Shown one piece after another: positions 20,984 through 31,779 of a stretch of DNA of 64,000 bases; position 1 is the stretch's first letter, and each line of letters starts with the position of its first letter. The stretch covers positions 18,592,743-18,656,742 of the forward strand of contig OY821772.1 of assembly GCA_963682175.1 (NCBI GenBank), written 5' to 3'. A model generated the notes under the pieces. That model was not told where the DNA came from, searched no databases, and worked only from the letters and a program-made list of their open reading frames with translations. A program made the position numbers and the translations under genes. Source of the stretch: Triglochin maritima. Lineage: Eukaryota; Streptophyta; Magnoliopsida; Alismatales; Juncaginaceae.

Positions 20984-22155
20984 GTTGGCATGGGTAATGA
21001 ATGACATCTGACTTTCTGTTGCAAAGGATTTGCATGATCTTCTCATAATGCCCTTGGGTGATTCACGATTCTTTATTGGTAGTCTCACCATTTGAAGCTA
21101 TGGTCTCCTTCACATTCTCTTTGTCCTTCTTTATACAATGACTTCCCTTTCTTGTGGTTGTGGCTGCTGAGATCTTGGTGGAAAACCTATGATCCAATAA
21201 CACTTGTTTGTTGTATGAACAACTTTCTTGTAGTTGGTACATGTTGGTGTTTCTCTGCTCTCATCCTTATGTCCTTGCTAGTTTCCACTTTGACTTGATG
21301 TCCAGCTTGCTAGTGCTTGATTAATTTAACCTTTGTTCATTGCCAATGTTGTAGAGTCTTGGAAGGAGTGTGAAGCTCCACCAACTTCTCTCTGTTTCTC
21401 TTCCTGTGGTATCAATGAATAAGTCTTACTGACTGGAGGTAGAGGCACATTCAGGAAAAGTTGACCTTTGATGGTTGAGTAGTTTTCATTCAACCCCAAC
21501 AAGAACTAGATTGTCTTGTCCTGGTGTTCACCTTCCAAGATTTCTTTATAAGTACGATGTGTGCACTTTGGGGTTTTGGTATGTGAAGCTAATTCATCTC
21601 ATAATGTATTTAACTTCACATAGTATTCAGTAACAGTAGATTTTTCTTGACTTAGGGCAGATATTGACATCCTCAGCTCAAACAATCTAGGAAGATTTGT
21701 TTGATGAAATCTTTCTTAAAAGTCTACCCAAATATCCCGAGCAGTTCCATGATATGTCACACTGTTGGCTAGGTTTGATCCAAAGAGTTGTTGATCATGG
21801 AGGAAACGAGGTCATCACATCATTCCCATTTTTCACTCTCAACTGGATTAGTTTGGGGGTTAGGTTTTTTATTTTTCCATTTACAAACCCAAATTTGCTC
21901 TTAGAATTAAGGGCCCTCTTCATGTTTCTTTCCCAAGTCGCATAGTTGTCCTAATTCAATATTTTAGGGACAATAACGTTACCTGGCTTGTCAGTGGAGT
22001 TAAGGTAGTGTCGATCGTGTGGATCTTGTCTTCGTTCTCTGCATTCTTCAACCCTGTTGTCGATGCCATTTCTTCGCATCTTTAACATCTGACATTCTTT
22101 TCTTTTCGTAACCCTTAATTTTCCTCCTTTGCAGCGGAATCTTCCAATCTCATTA
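20984..22155 (-). pseudogene. copia gag remnant (old minus-strand element)
   Basis: Minus-strand translation near 21945-21780 gives a WERNMKRALNSKSKFGFVNG segment, the conserved beginning of a copia gag (DUF4219/UBN2-like). Pieces of the gag continue leftwards to 21000. Numerous stops and frameshifts mean no usable ORF remains. Confidence 0.65.
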
Positions 22156-22173
22156 CTTGAAACTCTGATACCA
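22156..22173 (-). other. Primer-binding site of the old copia
   Basis: On the minus strand TGGTATCAGAGTTTCAAG directly adjoins the LTR terminus TTTTACA. This fixes the element's orientation. Confidence 0.8.
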
Positions 22174-22419
22174 TGTAAAATCTTGCTCCTACGTCGTTAG
22201 AGGAGGAAGGGATGCAAGGGGAGAGAAAGAGGATCGAAGGTGAAGAAGAATTGAGAAAACAATTCTGCTATGATTGTTGTTTTGTTCTTCTGTTTTGATT
22301 AATTAGTTACTGTTACAATGGACTGGGGCTGACCTTATGTAGGTCCAGTAAGAACTAGCCATTACAAACATACATTACTTCCTATATTACAATGTTAATT
22401 CTAACATAATTTTCTAACA
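22174..22419 (-). repeat. 5' LTR of the minus-strand copia
   Basis: 246 bp, homologous to 8121-8365, followed by the ATATG duplication at 22420-22424. Confidence 0.88.
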
Positions 22420-22424
22420 ATATG

Positions 22425-23116
22425 TTTTTCATTGCTATGGAAAGTCACATGAATTTGTTCACCCCTTTAGATGCGATTACATCGAATTTTTCGAATTGCC
22501 TTGAAAAGAGAACATTTAGCGATAGTTGATCATATATGTTCCACATACTGGATTGTATGTTGTCCCAATAGGGGACTCGCTTAATGAACAACCCTTGCCC
22601 GAATCGAAGGCATGCAAGTCTAGAAAACATACAACAAATAAATAGGTGGGAAACAAGTTGATGGGATTACGGAGATAATAATAATAAAAAGTCGAAGGGT
22701 CCCTGCTGAGCACGTAGGATTCCTTGCAAAGCCACATGTGACTCGTAGAGGTGGCCTTCCAGAATTTCTCTAATGGCATATGCGATGGTTGTAGGAAGAA
22801 AATTAGCCAATAACGAAATTTAAGCAACCCCGTGCAAAAGGGCGATGAAGGGTTGTGTTCGGGATAACACCAAATGGAGTGTCATTGTATATAACGGTTG
22901 GTTATAGCATGCGACACACGTTATGATTGTTGGGTGAGAAAACACCACAATGTTTAAATGAGAAAGCTACTGTCCATTCACAATGAATTTTTAAAATTAA
23001 GTCCACCGTCGGCTCGAGTTTACTGCATCATCACCGTGCCAACATGTAAACCCGGTTGGTCGAGTTAGATTTATCCCACCAAACGTCTTTTCCATTGTTA
23101 TTTGAGAGTGTGCATT
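22425..23116. other. Unassigned DNA between copia and solo LTR
   Basis: This continues the pre-insertion DNA from 8115. Short ORFs exist on the minus strand (for example 22827-22516) but show no family motif or codon bias I can recognise. An (ATA)n run lies near 22675. No supported gene. Confidence 0.4.
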
Positions 23117-23280
23117 GTTTTTGTAATATCCTTAATCCTTCTTAAGACTAATCATGTTTTGGCTTTGATTAGGGGCTTAATTGGGTGGTTTATGATGGAG
23201 GGCTGAGATTGGTTTGGTTGGGATGAGATGAGATGAAGGGTGGAGATTTGGGGAGAAGGGTTTAAGTGGTGGGTGTTTGA

Positions 23281-23340
23281 CTCTCTCTCTCTCTCTCGCG
23301 TTCTCTCTCTCTCTCTCTCACCGCTCAAACTCTCTCCCTC
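23281..23340. repeat. CT/GA microsatellite
   Basis: Two (CT)n runs separated by CGCGTT, followed by CTCTC-rich sequence up to 23345. A similar (CT)n run occurs at 25579-25615 in the chromovirus LTR. Confidence 0.85.
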
Positions 23341-24177
23341 TCTCTGATCAGACCTCCGGTGCGTGGAGGAGCTCGAGCCGTGGGGTTCTGAAGGCGAGGC
23401 AAGGATCGGACGTTCGCCGGTGAGGGTAGATCGTCGTTCGGTTGGTTTTCGCCGGAGGATGTGTTTTGCGAGGAAAAGCTCGCCGTCGAGTCTTCGAAGG
23501 CTTCTTCAAGTCTTCAAGGTATGTCAAGCTTTACTTTGATGATCACTTGTGCTTTGGTGGGTGTTGGGGTGGTCGACGGTAGGCCGGAGGGCTCGTCGGA
23601 CCCGTGCAGCTGCGTTCTGCACTATAATCGGTCGACCGGTGGCATGGTTCGGTCGACCGGTTGTAGAGGAATTTGGGCGAAATCCCTTGTACTGGTCGAA
23701 CGATACCATGATCGTGGTCGACCGGTAGTGCATTTTGAGCAAGGGGTGGAGACTCTGTGTGTTTTCGGTCGAACGGGACCCCTTTGTCGGTCGACTGAAA
23801 GCACTGTTGTAAGTCGGTTGGGGGCGTTGACCATCCAAACGGTCGACCGCCTTGTTGACTCGTTCGACCGGCGATTAAAAATAACTTAAGTTGGTTCGAC
23901 CGTGAGATGTTCCGGTCGACCGGTGCACTATGCGGATTTTGGGGTTTGGTACTGGTCGTGTTCGGTCGACCGGTGAGTTTGGGTCGTTCGACCGTTGGTG
24001 CATATTACTGTGGCACAAGTTTTTACTGGTCGAATTCGGTCGAACGGGACCCCTTTGCCGTTCGACCGATTGACCGTTTTGTTGGTTGGGCCAGTCCTGC
24101 TGAGAGGATTCGGTCGACCGGTTGGGAGATGTCGTTCGACCGTTTGGTACGGTTTTTGTGTGTTCTTGTGTTGTGAA

Positions 24178-24570
24178 GCCAGCTCGAGATGGCAACGGAT
24201 CTTCGGCCCTAGTGGGGTGACCGGTGCCGGCCTGAGAGTGGTTCACGGGTGTTGTCGGGCCAGCCCAAGAAGGCAACGGATCTCCGGCCCTAGTGGGGTG
24301 ACCGGTGCCGGCCTGAGGGTGGTTCGCGTGTGGGGCCAGCTCAAGATGGCAACGGATCTCCGGCCCTAGAGGGGTGACGGTGCCGACCTGAGAGTGGTCT
24401 TCTGGACAGCTCAAGATGGCAGCGGTACAGAGGATACCGACCTGAGAGTAATCCGGCGGTGCCTGGGGCACATGTGTGTGTTGACCGAGGATATTTCTGG
24501 TCGTGGTGCCTGGGGCACGTGTGTTGTCGCCGAGGGAGTTTCCGGCTGAGGTGCCTGGGGCACGTGTGTG
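24178..24570 (+). repeat. Tandem GC-rich repeats inside the solo LTR
   Basis: About four diverging copies of a unit of about 70-80 bp begin GCCAGCTCAAGATGGCAACG (24178, 24259, 24335, about 24407) and contain CCGGTGCCGGCCTGAGAGTGG-like cores. They are followed by three copies of a shorter unit with GGTGCCTGGGGCAC (24460, 24510, 24549). Confidence 0.75.
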
Positions 24571-25034
24571 AGGGTTGGGCTAGAGGACCCGTGGGACCCG
24601 TCACTGTTTGGTGTCTACTGTGGTAGGGAGAGAGTTCCCGAGGACCCAGTGAGACGTTGTTGGTCTATCGCATTTCATATCATACATGCTTTAGATATCT
24701 AGTCATTTATTGTTATAGAGGTTTGGCATACGGGGTTTCCTCTCGGGAAACTCAGGCATATTCATGTTTTATGTCAGGTCATAGGCAGCATTAAGAGGTG
24801 GTGAGAGCGGAGGAGCGCCTTCTGGACCAGATCCTGCTTTCCCTGTTTTGGAGGTCCGAGTGATTACATGTATATTTTTCCTTAGCTTTTGTTGTAATCA
24901 CACTTTTGTAAACTCTTAGATATATATATTGTATATATGTTGGTGCACCAGTTGGCCCTTTTCGTTGGTAATATCCTCGTGTTGTGTTTTATTAAAAATT
25001 TAATTTCTTCCGCTTTTGAGGATGTTACAGTTTT

Positions 25035-25522
25035 CCTATGAATGATTCAATACCATTTTGTATATTGGTCGTACTTGAATTTTGACTATTTAACTGCAAG
25101 TGCATGATGCACCGTTAGAAATTTGTGTATTAGGTCGCCCTGACTACTTTGGATATTGACAATCAGACGTGGTATTAAGCGTACCATGTAAGTATATGAC
25201 AACACGATATTAGACGTACCACGTCAGAAAGTTTGCGGCCAACGTGAATGTTCATGTTACCACATCGGTCGTAATATGTCCGACGTGGTATTAGGTATAC
25301 CACATCAATGCTCAATACACCAACGTGGTTTTAGACTTATCATGTCGTTGCACTGGGAACCGATATGGTGTATATTCCATCATCGTATAGAATTTCCCAA
25401 GCATTTGTCTTATATTTCCCCCTTGCCAGCTCCACCCAACCAATTGACATGTTCAAACTGATCAGCCCCGACCAATCACCCCTGCCCGACGAGGCCCACC
25501 CGACCAACCCCGACCATGTTTC
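25035..25522. other. Unassigned; repeated imperfect palindromes
   Basis: No gene. Bases 25165-25350 contain four imperfect palindromes of the form CGTGGTATTA-N-TACCACG, spaced about 40-70 bp, looking like subterminal repeats of a DNA transposon. 25370-25522 is C-rich and does not match the first 150 bases of the chromovirus 3' LTR. Confidence 0.4.
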
Positions 25523-25578
25523 AAACACCCACTCCTCTCCTTCTTTCCCTCACATTTCTCTTCCCCTCCACATCCTTC

Positions 25579-25616
<38 letters not shown>

Positions 25617-27538
25617 TCTCTCCCTTTTTCGACGGATCAGAGGTAGTTGGGGGAGCTCCGACGGCTAGTGGCGAGCTTGCATGTGGAGGTGCGCCAGGTG
25701 GAGCTTGACGCGGGAAGGAGGGCACGCGAGCGTTTACGAACTGGAGGTGTTTGCGCGTGAACAACGGTGAGCGTCGACAATTATGAAGAGAGGTATGCTA
25801 AGTTCATTGCACTAGAGGTTGCTCACACATGTGTGTGAGGTTTTGTCTCGTTGTCGGAGGTCAGAGACTTCGCCGGCGAAGAGGGCAGCAAGATGTACTC
25901 GGCAAGGCCAGGTAGTTGCCGGCTAATGGTCGACCAGTGCTTGTTTGTGGTCGATCGGTCATAGTGTTATTCTCCTGGTTCACCTAGCACCGATGGACTG
26001 ATGCCTTACGACGGTCGATCGATTGTGCATAATTGTTGGGTTGGAGAGTCTCTGTTATTATCAGTCGAATGAGGCCTCTTGAGCGGTTCGACAGTTGCCT
26101 TGTTATTTTGGTCTGGACCGAGCGTTGACCATCTAAACGGTGGACTGCTCTAAACTTTCGTCCGTCTGGTAACTTAAGTATACTGAATGTTGGTTCGACC
26201 GATCAATTTCTGGTTCGACCGATAGTGAATGTAGGAGAGACCCTGATTTCGATCGAATGGGGCCCCTGAGCCGTTCGACCATTGCCTTGATTGATTTAGT
26301 CTTTGACCAAACATTGACCTTCTAAACAGCCGACCGCCTTTGACATATTTTTCGACCGTTGGGGCTTAAGTTGTGAGCCCTGAGTTCAATCGTTGCAGAT
26401 TTCTATTCGACCGGTTTACCTTTTTTGGTCGACCGTTTGGACCCAGGGTTGAGTCTTTGTCCTTGTGGAGTGTCAACTTTGTCCAAGAAAACATGTGTCC
26501 TCGCCCAGAGCATGAGCTGAGAGGTGACGGTGGGTGCGTTGATCGTGTCTTCCTAGGGACCACTGAGTGGAAGGATGTGGACACTTAGGACGTGCCACCT
26601 CTGTACTATAGACTATGGCGTAGCTTAGAGCTTGCATTGACTCCTTTTAGAGTAGTAGACCTGAGGGATCACGGATCCCACTGCATAATATTTCATGGCT
26701 CTACGGACCAGGATGACCCTGCGGATTTCGATCTGGATAAGTCAATCGGCCAACCTGCAGATTACCGATACGATCAACTAGCCATGAAGGCGATGATGTG
26801 ACCCATGCGACCTTCATTGCAGTGGTGTTGGTAGCCTGTGCGGAGAGACGACGCGAGCTTGATAGTGGTAGTGACTATCCGATGATGTATTTCGGTAGGT
26901 AGCTTGGTTGTGGCACAACCAGGTGAGTGGACTCACCTGAGCGACGACACCATCAGTGAGGTGTTGACCTCGAGATTCAACTGATTCTACTGACATGAAA
27001 GTTCAAGCGCCTCTTACCGAACCCCCTGATTAGTGTAGTCGTGTGTGGGGTGCTTTGCATACTCTCTGTAATACTGTGTGTGCCCACGGTAGGTCTCTGT
27101 GGGACAAATGTCCTTCTACCCTTGGTGGGAGATGTTTACTGATTGCATTATATCTTTCCATGCTATACTAGTATGATAGGTTCATTGCATTGTACTTTAG
27201 CATGCATATAGGTGAGCTTGGTATATGGGGTTTCCTTATGAAAACTAAGACATTGTTGTTTAAATTTTCATTTCAGGACCACAATAGGTTTTGGCGGGTG
27301 GTGACTGAGGACGAGGGCACTCTGGGATCAGATCCTCCTATCACTTTTTCCTAGGTCGTATGATTACTCGTATTTACCATTTCCTGTACTGTGATGTAAT
27401 CATACCTTTTGATAACTTTTATGTAATATGGTGCACCTCTTGGATATTTTATGGGTAACATTCTCGCATTTTTGGGCACTTAATCACTGTGATGCTTGTG
27501 TTTTAAATTTTAAATTTCCAATTTTTCGGGACGTTACA
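25523..27538 (+). repeat. 5' LTR of the chromovirus, 5'-truncated
   Basis: From 25523 it matches 51509-51631 of the 3' LTR (AAACACCCACTCCTCTCC start). The first 153 bases of the LTR (51356-51508) have no counterpart upstream. It ends GGGACGTTACA. Bases about 26050-26450 hold two diverged copies of a unit of about 190 bp made of TTCGACCG/GGTCGACCG half-sites. Confidence 0.8.
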
Positions 27539-27541
27539 GCT

Positions 27542-27558
27542 TGGTATCAGAGCGGTTG
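27542..27558 (+). other. Primer-binding site of the chromovirus
   Basis: TGGTATCAGAGCGGTTGA begins three bases after the LTR end and is complementary to initiator tRNA-Met. Confidence 0.85.
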
Positions 27559-27660
27559 ATTCCTGTGTTTTCATCCAAAGAAACCACCCATATGAGTAGA
27601 ACGGATAGATTTTTGAATTCCTCTATTTTATCATGCATACATAACTGATTGGTTGTAAAT

Positions 27661-27944
27661 GACGTTCCAGATGCCTCTGAGACGCATGAGGACTGCTCGA
27701 GTTAGGTGTAGCTCCATTGATGGCACGAAGAGCGACAGACGCTCTATGAGACTATGGAGAGACTGGGCGAGTTTATGGAGCGTGAGATGCACCACACATA
27801 TCAGACTGGAGCAAACATGATGCATGATAAGTTCACGCGCCAACATCCACCTACCTTTGTGGGTGGAGTGGATCCTGAGGTGGTAGAGGACTGGGTATTC
27901 GCGATCCAGAAGATCTTCCGGGAGATTGGGTGCTGGTGGAGGTC
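27661..27944 (+). pseudogene. Chromovirus gag, first part
   Basis: The segment contains the conserved gag start PPTFVGGVDPEVVEDWVFAI followed by the FREIG helix, typical of Tekay/Del gag (Retrotrans_gag). It is broken at 27950 by the solo LTR and continues at 30022. Frame changes upstream (27661-27750) show decay. Confidence 0.75.
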
Positions 27945-27949
27945 CACAT

Positions 27950-30016
27950 TGAAAGGAATGTGTTCTAAAAGTTTTACTTTTAAATGTCTTATTATGAATT
28001 GAATGTATTGAACATTTTGTTCCTTGATTAATATTTTTGTCTTTTGGAAGTGTTAAGGAAGAGATTCTTGATCCTTAATCGTAGAGCTCTAAAAGATAAT
28101 GGTTTACATAAATCAAAAGTAATTCATGGTAATTAACATGAGACATTAATTACCGAGTTAAGATTGTCGTGTTGGTTAAGAGAGATATTTTAGCTCTACA
28201 AATATTTAACATGAGTATATGAAATAGAAAATGTTTCTTTCATATATTGAATTGACCTAACAAATGAAACATTATGGAATTGTGTTTGTGTCATTAATAT
28301 TTCATTGTGTCTTTGAATCCTAAGATATGAGACTTATATCTTTTCACATAAGGAGTGTATGATTTGATTATTATCAAAACCTATCAATGCGTATAGTGAT
28401 AAATGTATTAGTTGGTTATACATAACTTGTGATAAAAAAGTTGATATGTCAAAATATTATCATTGCCCTTCTTGACTTGAGTGATGATATTGATGGCCCA
28501 TTTGATAAAGCAAAATTATAATGCGCACAATGTAACTTGTGTGTAGTTACATATTTATAATTAGCTTGAGAGATCAAGAAACAAATATAAAATACAAAGA
28601 TGACACACTTCTACTTTGTATAATATTCTCAGTATCATGAGGCAAGGGATAAACACAGGTGATGTAACATATCACTAAATGGATGATACTTCATTCGAGT
28701 GAGCAAAACATCTTTGTTATTTGGGTAACTATGATGTGTAGCTAGACACCGCTTATAATTTATAATATAATATGTTTTATATCATTGCCAAGATAACTTA
28801 GATCATCCTATATGTCACACCATAGAACTGGGAAACAAGGAATTTGATTTTACATTTTATATGATGTGTTGCGATACATGTGGTAAAATATTAAAATCAA
28901 ATATGTCGTGATTATGACATGGTTAGAATTAATAAATTTATATGAGGTGTAAATATATTATGAGGTATAATGTTTGAAATTATATATGATAATATGTTGC
29001 ATATTATAATGTGGTTTGTAACATTATAAAATATAAATTTGCTAAAACCCAAAAATCAGATTTTTGTTGGATATTAATCCAAAATTTGATGAAGGCAAAA
29101 ACAGTGCAAAACGATCGAACGTTTTGCTTGGACCGGTCGACCGAATTTAACAATAATTTTAAATTCGGAAAGAGTCGATCGATTGGACTTGTGGTTCGAC
29201 CAAAAATAACATGATCTTTTTTTGTTGTGAAATGATTGATCGGTGTGGGTCGTGGTTCGACTGAAATTATCAGGAGCTTTCTTGGTGAAGATTCAGTCGA
29301 TAGACTAAGAGCACAGTCCGACCGATGGTGTCGATTTATGATTGATCAGTCGACCGATTCGTAATTTTGATTGACCATTTCTACATGGTTTTGCTTGAAT
29401 TAATAAGAGAATTCCTTTGATCATGGGTGGAATTGTTCCAATTCGGTTAGAGGAGGTTATGGGAAGATTACGTGTGGAAATATGATTGGATTATAGGAGC
29501 TATTAATAAGGAATCATTTGCAAGTGTGTTGCACATGAATAGGTTTTGAGGAAGTCCTATAAATAGGACCCTCCTCTCCTGATTCTTAATATGTGAATGC
29601 AATATTCTCCTCTCCATATTTCTCTCCAAATCCATCCGAAAATTCCCTTGTTAGTTGAGTGTTTGAGAGATTAAATTCTAAAGAGCATCAAATGGGTAAT
29701 TAGCTAGATTCTTGCCTTGAGTTAGAGATTGATTGACTAGCTCATTTCTCTCTAAATCTTGTTTAGAGTTTGGTGAACACTTAGAAGAATTCGAAGGCGA
29801 TTCAAGTGCGACACAACTCCAGATCTTCGAAAAGGTTTTAGGGAACATTTTGCGTATGATTTCTTCTATACAATTTAATATTTATGTAGGATACATATAT
29901 TAGAGCGTATAGTCTATGTTTTATACATGAAAAATGATTGAAAATATGAAAATCAATACTAAATGCTTGTTAAATTTTTTAAAAATATACACAAGTATGT
30001 GGCACAAAATCCTACA
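27950..30016 (+). mobile_element. Solo LTR (about 2.07 kb) inside chromovirus gag
   Basis: It starts TGAAAGGAATG and ends AAATCCTACA, flanked by CACAT (27945-27949) and TACAT (30017-30021), a 4 of 5 match. The gag reading resumes immediately after it. The terminus resembles that of the gag-only copia LTR (GATCCTACA), suggesting a copia family. A promoter-like CCTATAAATAGGACC lies at about 29556-29570. Bases 29110-29390 contain CCGGTCGACCG and several one-mismatch versions. No primer-binding site or coding region is present. Confidence 0.7.
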
Positions 30017-30021
30017 TACAT

Positions 30022-30329
30022 CGACAGTGGGTTTTACGGACCGAGAGGACGTGACCTGGGAGGAGTTCGTGGAGGAGTTCAACTTGAAGTACTTCCCGCA
30101 ACATATCAGGGATGGGAAGAGAGAGGAGTTCATGGCACTAGAGTAGAAGGAGTTCACGTTAGAGGCCTATGTCGATAGGTTCAACACCCTGGAACACTAC
30201 AGTCCGTAGATATATGTTACCCAGCAGTAAAGGGCGAGGTAGATCGTATGGGGACTTCAGAAGTAGCTCTGATCTTGCGTACGCACCAGCATGCCGCAGA
30301 CCCTGGCGGATGCCGTGAAGTGCACGATA
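30022..30329 (+). pseudogene. Chromovirus gag, second part
   Basis: It encodes DREDVTWEEFVEEF, KYFPQHIRDGKREEFMALE, a TAG stop where Gln is expected, and FTLEAYVDRFNTLEHYSP. These form the C-terminal half of the Retrotrans_gag domain. It is cut by element B at 30335. Confidence 0.8.
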
Positions 30330-30334
30330 GTCCT

Positions 30335-31754
30335 TGATTGACATCATTTCATGCTTATATTTGTATCTTATATCAATTATCATTCACCTAACAATGCTAT
30401 GTAACGAGTTTTATGTTTAGTTTTCAGGAATAAATAGGTTTAAAGAGATGAAGCATAAAAGGACCCAAAAGCTGGGAAAAAAGAATGAATTGTGAGATCT
30501 GGGGACCAAGATGCAAGGGAGAAGGACCTGAACACAAGACAGAAGGACCTAAGAGCAAAACAGAAAACTTCACACCATCATGGGGAGTATTTTAGCAATT
30601 CTATTCGGGTCGGAGCTCCAATAAACGAAGTAGATGCATCCAAGACCACCAAATACATTAAGGAAAGCCCAGCACAAATTCCAGATGGATCCGGATCTTA
30701 TAGACCGCCAATTGGCGGTCTGGAACCGCCAATTGGCGGTCTGGAACCGCCAATTGGCGGTCTGGACCTTCCCGGATCCGCTAAGCTTTTTCCTGGACAT
30801 GTATTAGTGTTTGTTTAGGCTATTTTTGGTATTAGTTTAGTCCCACATCGGGGGATTGTCCCGAATTTCCTTTTTCTATGACTATAAATAGAACTCTTCA
30901 CCTTCCATTGTAATCACTCCATATTTTAAGTGACTATTCTTCCTACTAGAAGTGAGGCCTTGAAGCACACACTAAAGTAGGAGGATGCTACTTGAAATGT
31001 GAGTCACTTTAATAAAAGTTTCTTTATTATGTTGTTTGTTTTATGTTTCTTGTGTTTACTTTGTTTAATTTCATTTCATTAGTTTTAGTAGCTTAGTTAA
31101 TATGCTTTTCTTGCTTAGTGTAATAGTTAGTTTAATGTTTAGTGAGTAATTTCATCCCCTTTGGGGGGTGGAGTAGATGTTCATACATGCATTAGAGAAT
31201 GGAATGAATGCTTTATTTACAATGTGGTTATAAAACATGAATGTATGTTTGCTTGTTTAGGATAGAATTTATAACTTGATGAGTTTTGCCAAAATGATTA
31301 GACACCTCTCATGCTTGTTTAGGTTCTGAAATAAACAACTTGCATATGTAAATGTTAATCAACTAGGTTGGTGAATGGATTGATAGGTTTTGCCATAACA
31401 TTTAGACATTTCCTATGCATGATAACACCACTTTCATTTGTGCTTAAAGAATGTGTTCAACACCCACCTTTTTGCATGTGTGCACTCACTCAACCCCTTA
31501 GGGGTTTTTCCATATCTGAATTCCAGCACTCTTCAATCGTTCTTAGTATAGTTTTAGTTAATCGTTTGTTGCTTCCTTTCGCATTTCGTACTTTGTAGTG
31601 TAGCGTAGCGTAGAGTAGCATAATATACTCTCTTCCATATTTTCACCACTTGATTTCATGTAAACGAGAGGCTGCTCACCTGCCTGAGGACGACCCGTAT
31701 TTGCCACCGCTTCAACGCGGCCGTGCACTTGCGGTTTAATTAAAACGTTCAACA
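30335..31754 (+). repeat. 5' LTR of element B (1420 bp)
   Basis: It starts TGATTGACATC and ends ACGTTCAACA, with TATA-like TATAAATA at 30883-30890. Three tandem 21-bp units with the palindrome ACCGCCAATTGGCGGT lie at 30703-30761. The 3' LTR has only one, which accounts for the 42-bp length difference. Confidence 0.92.
30703..30761. repeat. Three tandem GACCGCCAATTGGCGGTC palindromes
   Basis: The first copy (30703-30720) is a perfect 18-bp palindrome; the next two (30725-30740, 30746-30761) are perfect 16-bp palindromes. Spacing is exactly 21 bp, two turns of B-DNA. Confidence 0.95.
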
Positions 31755-31760
31755 AGTTTT

Positions 31761-31779
31761 TGGCGCCGTTGCCGGGGAG
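31761..31779 (+). other. Primer-binding site of element B
   Basis: TGGCGCCGTTGCCGGGGAG, six bases after the LTR. This is the primer-binding site type of the Athila/Tat lineage (tRNA-Asp is often given as primer). Confidence 0.85.

Larger units (their letters stand above)
8121..22419 (-). mobile_element. Old Ty1/copia element, minus strand, with nested insertions
   Basis: Short LTRs of 245 bp (8121-8365) and 246 bp (22174-22419) share a common sequence and lie within the 5-bp duplication ATATG (8116-8120 and 22420-22424). On the minus strand the 5' LTR is the right-hand copy, followed by a TGGTATCAGAG initiator-tRNA-Met primer-binding site. The left LTR is bordered by a CCCCCTTA tract, the complement of a polypurine tract. 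Gag, protease, integrase, RT and RNase H remnants run right to left. They are interrupted by elements at 8415-12196, 14885-20057 and 20563-20975. Without these insertions the element would be about 4.9 kb, normal for copia. Confidence 0.9.
23122..25029 (+). mobile_element. Solo LTR, Ty3/gypsy type, 1908 bp
   Basis: It starts TGTAATATCC and ends GATGTTACA, flanked by the perfect duplication GTTTT (23117-23121 and 25030-25034). There is no primer-binding site or internal region, so the element was reduced to one LTR by LTR-LTR recombination. The architecture matches the chromovirus LTR family here: a CT-rich microsatellite (23281-23340), a zone of CGGTCGACCG palindromes, a GC-rich tandem-repeat zone, a TATATATATTG-like segment near 24920 and a xGAxGTTACA end. 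The long ORFs inside (for example 23461-23889 and 24471-23875) follow the repeats and are not genes. Confidence 0.9.

Noticed and set aside
20760..21091. ORFs of 83 to 116 codons with repeated Gly-Ser-Gly/Arg motifs
   Set aside because: They are translations of the GGATCC/GGTACC-rich interior of a hAT MITE.
22445..22827. Minus-strand ORFs of 61 and 103 codons
   Set aside because: No similarity to a family I recognise, no splice or promoter context, and stop spacing consistent with chance.
23461..24471. Long ORFs on both strands (142 and 198 codons)
   Set aside because: They lie wholly inside the solo LTR and only reflect GC-rich tandem and palindromic repeats; no domain or codon pattern supports a gene.
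27542..27558. tRNA gene
   Set aside because: TGGTATCAGAGC-type sites match only the 3' end of initiator tRNA and follow LTR ends; they are primer-binding sites.
30703..30761. Regular palindromic repeats as a CRISPR array
   Set aside because: Only three 16-bp palindromes with 5-bp spacers in a plant LTR; no unique spacers and no cas genes.
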